In this document: positions 60,413-64,000 of the stretch, piece after piece
How the letters are laid out: each line of letters starts with the position of its first letter
Position numbering within the stretch: position 1 is the first letter of the stretch
DNA from: Lachnoclostridium sp. An169
GTDB taxonomy: Bacteria > Bacillota > Clostridia > Lachnospirales > Lachnospiraceae
Length of the DNA stretch: 64,000 bases
Reading direction: 5' to 3'
Assembly: GCF_002160525.1 (NCBI RefSeq)
Contig: NZ_NFKT01000022.1
Coordinates: 21,073-85,072 of the forward strand
Position numbers and translations under genes: made by a program
Notes under the pieces: generated by a model
Database searches by the model: none
Told to the model about the DNA's origin: nothing
The model's input: only the letters and a program-made list of their open reading frames with translations

Positions 60413-61348
60413 CTAAAAAATCGCATAGTCTTTATTTCTCTTCTTTACAATCAGATTCGAAATAAGTACAAGCGCAAAACCGACAATTGACTGATACAGC
60501 GCTGCTGCGGAAGAAATGCCGATATTGCCAGTCACCCGAAGCGCCCGGTATACATAAGTATCGATAACGTCTGTGGTCTCGTACAGAGCCCCGGCATTCC
60601 TCGTAAGGAAATAGAACATTCCGAAATCGGAGTAAAAGATCTTACCGATCTGAAGGAGTGTCATCATTACGATTGTCGGCATCATATATGGTATCATAAT
60701 CCTGAAAACCTGCTGTCTCCTGTTTGCCCCGTCAATCGCCGCAGCTTCCAGATAGCTGGAATCAATGCTGATCAGGGTTGCGTAAAAGAGCAGTGTCATA
60801 TATCCGATGTTCTTCCAGAGATAGGCGATTGTCAGAATGACAGGCCATACTTCCGGTGTCGCATAGAAATTAACCGGCTCCTTTCCCGCTGCTTCCATCA
60901 GATTCGGGATAACACCCAGATCAGGGCTTAACATGGCGTACACCACATAACTCGCTACAACCCATGATACAAAATATGGAATAAACATCGCCGTCTGGTA
61001 AACTTTTATCTTTCTTCTTGTCAGCTCATTCATTAAAATTGCCAGAAAAATTGCTGCTGCAAGTGTCAGCGTAATAAATACTGCGTTGAGACAAAGCGTG
61101 TTTCTCGTAATTCTGAAAGCATCCTGGGATTTAAAAAGGAACTCAAAATTTTCAAATCCTACCCAGTCGCTCGCCCATATGCCTTTCGCGTAATCCACTC
61201 TCTTAAATGGAATAACAATACCGATCAGGGGAGCATAATAAAATGCCAGAAGGAAAAGAAACCCCGGTACCGCAAGTACGGTCAGTCCCCAGTTCATTTT
61301 CCGCTGTGACTTTATCAGCCCTGCTTTTTTAGTCCTTTTGTTTTTCAC
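60413..61348 (-). CDS. ABC importer 2 permease, LplB-like
   Basis: A 311-residue permease. I place the start at GTG 61346-61348: GGAGG lies 8 bp upstream, whereas the ATG at 61363 has no ribosome site and its second codon is part of that GGAGG. The protein begins with a basic stretch (KNKRTKKAGLIKSQRK) and has six spans with the docking loop DSSYLEAAAIDGANRRQQVF. It heads the importer 2 operon and is divergent from regulator 2. Confidence 0.88.
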   Translation of the reverse strand: MKNKRTKKAGLIKSQRKMNWGLTVLAVPGFLFLLAFYYAPLIGIVIPFKRVDYAKGIWASDWVGFENFEFLFKSQDAFRITRNTLCLNAVFITLTLAAAIFLAILMNELTRRKIKVYQTAMFIPYFVSWVVASYVVYAMLSPDLGVIPNLMEAAGKEPVNFYATPEVWPVILTIAYLWKNIGYMTLLFYATLISIDSSYLEAAAIDGANRRQQVFRIMIPYMMPTIVMMTLLQIGKIFYSDFGMFYFLTRNAGALYETTDVIDTYVYRALRVTGNIGISSAAALYQSIVGFALVLISNLIVKKRNKDYAIF

Positions 61349-61395
61349 ATATCCTGCCTCCATTCTTCACTGCCCTTGGCTTTCTTTCTGCCGTC

Positions 61396-61434
61396 ATTAT
61401 AAAGTCCGAATCTGCCTGTTTTCCAGAGTAAAAT
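61396..61434 (-). promoter_or_regulatory. Importer 2 promoter with ATTTTACTCT box
   Basis: On the minus strand ATTTTACTCT (61434-61425) lies 23 bp before a consensus TATAAT (61401-61396). The lack of a good -35 box and the identical geometry at the surface-protein promoter suggest shared activation. Confidence 0.55.
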
Positions 61435-61482
61435 CAGGTGTTTTTGTATAAAATGAGCCAAAAGTACACTGTTTTTCGCCGA

Positions 61483-61527
61483 TTTTACAGTATTATTCCC
61501 TTTTTACACCTTCTCTGCACTTTACAG
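61483..61527. promoter_or_regulatory. Three TTTTACAG half-sites
   Basis: TTTTACAG (61483-61490), TTTTACAC (61502-61509) and CTTTACAG (61520-61527) repeat every 18-19 bp. The last overlaps the -35 box of the regulator 2 promoter, which would allow negative autoregulation. Confidence 0.5.
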
Positions 61528-61549
61528 ACTTTTCATCTTTCATTACAAT
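61521..61549 (+). promoter_or_regulatory. Promoter of regulator 2
   Basis: TTTACA at 61521-61526 and TACAAT at 61544-61549 are 17 bp apart, 35 bp before the ATG. Confidence 0.6.
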
Positions 61550-61584
61550 AATTACGAAACAAAAATCTGTGGTGGAGGTAGAAA

Positions 61585-63900
61585 ATGAAGTTTTTCAAAA
61601 AAAGTACGTATCATCAAAGTTTAATCATCGTTCTCTCTCTTCTCCTGATCGTTTTCTGTATTCCCTATGCGGTCACCCTGTACAGTTCTTCAAGGAGCCG
61701 GATTCTTGATACCATGCAGACGGCAAACAATCAGAATCTTCAACAGATAAAATACAACTATGATATATATGAAGATATTATATCAAACCTCTGCTTTTCC
61801 ATATATCTCGACAATGAAACTCAGAGCCTTCTGTACAATCCCCAGGTTACCTACCAGGAGGCCTACAGACAGATCGATTATTTTAAATCTTCTGTCCTTA
61901 ATGTATATCCTTTTGTGTATTCCATCACTGTCTATAACGGAATACAGCAAAAATACTACTCAACGCTGATGGATTCCACAGAATATCTGGCCACACTGCC
62001 GGAGCTGTTTACAGATAATAAGATGCCGGTCCGGCTTCAGCCTATTCTGCGCCGCATTCCCAACGAAAACGGAAGCGGGGAATTCTATGTATACAGTTAT
62101 CTGATATATGATTTTGAAAACAGCGAAACCAATTCTGCGAGCTATATTGTTATCGAGCAGAATGCAAACTGGCTGATCGATAATTTTACACAGATCCAGC
62201 GGACAGCCGGCGATATTCCCACAGAACTCTATCTGCTTGACAAGGACGGGAATATCTTTTCACAGGATCCGTCCACAATCCCCCAGGACAGCCTCAACGT
62301 GCTGGAGGACTATTTTTCCACCGGCGGCAAACAGCCGGCAGACTCCAAACAGGATGAGTCTCTGTATACGGACGATTATTCTTTTCACGGCGGTCATTAC
62401 CTTATCACCCAGCTGTTTCTCAACAGCAGCGGAGATTCTCTTCTGATGCTTCAGAATTACAACGACGTGTTTTCGAATTTGCAGTCCTTCCGTCATACAT
62501 TTACGTTTTTTATTATCATATGGGTTCTTCTTTTTGCTGCGGCTATATGGGGAGTTTCGAAAAAACTTTATGCGCCCGTCCACAAAATGCTCAAATTCGT
62601 CAACGGGCTTTCCGGGCATACGCCTGAAACAGGCAATGAATTCCAACAGCTGATGAACCTTTACAAAGACTCGTACGATAAACTGACCAACCATACAAAC
62701 GCCGCCCACTATGTAATGACACATTATCAGCTGGAGAAGCTTCTCACAGACAGCTCGGAAACTGTATGGAAGAATTTTGCCGCATATACTCCGGACCACT
62801 GGCTTGCATCCGCTTCCGGGATACCTCTCCGGGTCTTTCATATTACAATAGATAACCGGAAATCCGATGGAGACCTGTGGTCTGAAGACGATATACGCCT
62901 GTTTCTGTTTGCAGCGCAGAATATCCTGGCTGAACTGCTGGAGAAAGAACGACCTGCTGAAGTATTCATTTCAAACGAGTATTCCGTATGGGGTATTATG
63001 AAGTCCAACGGATGCAGCCGCGATAAAGCGCTTGAAGACATTCTGCTTCAGACACAGACATACCTTAAAGATTACCTGTATATCCGCCTGAATGCCACAT
63101 ACAGCAGCGAGGCGCTCCATCCGGAAGACCTGAGCGGACTGTACCACGAAGTTCTCTCGCTGCACGATTATCATTACATTTTCGGTCCTGATGCCATCAT
63201 CAGTCCCGATACCTGCAGAGAAAACCTGGAAAACGAATGCGATCATATTCCGGACAACCTTGTGAAAAAATGTCTGTCTGCCATCAAACGCAACAGTTTT
63301 GACTCTGCCTCCGATACGATTGACCAGATTTTCCACACATTCCGGACTATGCGTCATGAAAATGTCAAAATATGCATTATGACCCTGGCAAACCAGATCA
63401 ATTTTACCTTAAAAGAGCTGTCCACCTCAAAAGGAATCCTGACGCGAATCCGCTATGAACAGGTCTACTCGCTCTTCGACTCTGCACAGTATATGTGTGA
63501 AGCCCAGAATGGTCTGAAAGACTATCTGAAAAACACACTGTGCATTTTCCAGACAAAAAAAGATGAAGACAAAGAACACCTGTTTATCCAGAGTATTCAG
63601 GATTACATCACGGCCAACTACAGCGACCCGAATCTGTCCTCACAGCTTATCGGGGAACAGTTTCATCTGTCAGCCAAATATGTAATGAAACGGTTTGTAA
63701 ATTATTCGGGAATTTCACTGAATGATTATATCATAGAAGTGCGGATGCACCAGGCCGCTGTCCTTCTGAAAAACAGCGATCTTTCAATCGGAAAGGTTGC
63801 CGCATCCGTTGGAATCTTAAACGAAAACTATTTTTACAAGCTGTTTAAAAAGTTTTACGGTTGTACCCCGCGGGAGTATTCCGTTAAATCGGGGACGTAG
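61585..63900 (+). CDS. Membrane-bound AraC-family regulator 2
   Basis: A 771-residue regulator built like regulator 1: a membrane span at about 12-34 (SLIIVLSLLLIVFCIPYAVTL), an extracytoplasmic sensor region, a second span at about 302-322 (FTFFIIIWVLLFAAAIWGVS), a cytoplasmic middle and a C-terminal AraC-type domain (about 665-765: LIGEQFHLSAKYVMKRF and VGILNENYFYKLFKKFYG). GGAGG lies 7 bp before the ATG. It is divergent from importer 2, which it most likely controls. The last codons (Ser-Gly-Thr-stop, within TCGGGGACGTAG) fall in a mobile-element copy, so the gene's 3' end has been rewritten by the insertion. Confidence 0.87.
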   Translation: MKFFKKSTYHQSLIIVLSLLLIVFCIPYAVTLYSSSRSRILDTMQTANNQNLQQIKYNYDIYEDIISNLCFSIYLDNETQSLLYNPQVTYQEAYRQIDYFKSSVLNVYPFVYSITVYNGIQQKYYSTLMDSTEYLATLPELFTDNKMPVRLQPILRRIPNENGSGEFYVYSYLIYDFENSETNSASYIVIEQNANWLIDNFTQIQRTAGDIPTELYLLDKDGNIFSQDPSTIPQDSLNVLEDYFSTGGKQPADSKQDESLYTDDYSFHGGHYLITQLFLNSSGDSLLMLQNYNDVFSNLQSFRHTFTFFIIIWVLLFAAAIWGVSKKLYAPVHKMLKFVNGLSGHTPETGNEFQQLMNLYKDSYDKLTNHTNAAHYVMTHYQLEKLLTDSSETVWKNFAAYTPDHWLASASGIPLRVFHITIDNRKSDGDLWSEDDIRLFLFAAQNILAELLEKERPAEVFISNEYSVWGIMKSNGCSRDKALEDILLQTQTYLKDYLYIRLNATYSSEALHPEDLSGLYHEVLSLHDYHYIFGPDAIISPDTCRENLENECDHIPDNLVKKCLSAIKRNSFDSASDTIDQIFHTFRTMRHENVKICIMTLANQINFTLKELSTSKGILTRIRYEQVYSLFDSAQYMCEAQNGLKDYLKNTLCIFQTKKDEDKEHLFIQSIQDYITANYSDPNLSSQLIGEQFHLSAKYVMKRFVNYSGISLNDYIIEVRMHQAAVLLKNSDLSIGKVAASVGILNENYFYKLFKKFYGCTPREYSVKSGT

Positions 63901-64000
63901 TAAAATTCAGTTTTGCTACGTCCCGAATTAACCTCCGCCCTGTCCCTTTTTGCAGACAGCCCTGTCCCCTTTTGAAAAATGCACAAATCACCCAGGTAAT
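63892..64000. mobile_element. Palindromic miniature element, second copy (cut by window edge)
   Basis: These 109 bp are identical to 46877-46985, including the left hairpin and the CCGCCCTGTCCCTTTTTG tract. The element supplies the stop codon of regulator 2. The rest lies outside the window. Confidence 0.9.

Noticed and set aside
61349..61363. ATG at 61363 as start of the LplB-like permease of importer 2
   Set aside because: No ribosome site upstream, and its own codons form the GGAGG that serves the GTG at 61348.

Overview
The window looks like a carbohydrate-utilisation region of a gut Firmicute, most likely a Lachnospiraceae (Clostridia) member. This is inferred from four things: lipoprotein/LplB/LplC-type ABC importers, membrane-bound AraC regulators with two transmembrane segments, strong AGGAGG ribosome sites, and a mix of GC-rich catabolic genes with AT-rich accessory genes. 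I saw no rRNA, tRNA, CRISPR array or full insertion sequence.

Layout. (A) 1-19214, minus strand: a long run of genes for GH10, a six-hairpin glycosidase-like protein, a 1070-residue protein of unrecognised family, LacZ-type GH2 beta-galactosidase, a DUF5054/GH38-like protein and GH110 alpha-1,3-galactosidase. It is followed by an AT-richer cassette of a PEP-synthase-like phosphotransferase and two ABC exporter half-transporters, the last cut by the window edge. (B) 19564-21948, plus strand: AraC-type regulator 1. (C) 26831-22059, minus: Gfo/Idh/MocA oxidoreductase, two permeases and a binding lipoprotein. (D) 27269-28321, plus: Rpn-like nuclease. (E) 42093-28412, minus: an eight-gene operon for GH38, HAD phosphatase, a ManA-ROK kinase fusion, two UroD-like proteins, GH43, a second GH38-like protein and another UroD-like protein. 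(F) 42148-46877: a large palindrome, two ABC exporter half-transporters and an Xre/small-membrane-protein pair. (G) 46877-48695: a palindromic mobile element (second copy at the right edge) and an ATPase-nuclease gene. (H) 63900-48891: divergent AraC-type regulator 2, a second ABC importer, a six-hairpin glycosidase-like protein, a fourth UroD-like protein, and a 1.9-kb-residue-class surface beta-helix protein with carbohydrate-binding modules and a sortase-like tail.

How it works together (inference). Nearly all hydrolases lack signal peptides. Oligosaccharides would therefore be imported by the two ABC systems and trimmed in the cytosol by alpha-galactosidase, beta-galactosidase, alpha-mannosidase-like and GH43 enzymes. 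Released mannose could be phosphorylated and isomerised by the one-polypeptide kinase-isomerase. Two different families of repeated half-sites lie at fixed positions next to promoters: AAATTTAAC-type at the starts of blocks A and E (one copy at C), and TTTTACAG plus AGAGTAAAAT at the importer-2 and surface-protein promoters. They suggest that each AraC-type regulator controls its own set of operons.

Most noteworthy: four UroD-like proteins woven into glycan operons, the unrecognised 1070-residue protein, the ManA-ROK fusion, a Glu in place of the GH38 nucleophile Asp, the 185-bp palindrome in the putative leader of the mannosidase operon, Cys-Cys repeats inside an ABC exporter, and tandem repeats that multiply stop codons at two gene ends.
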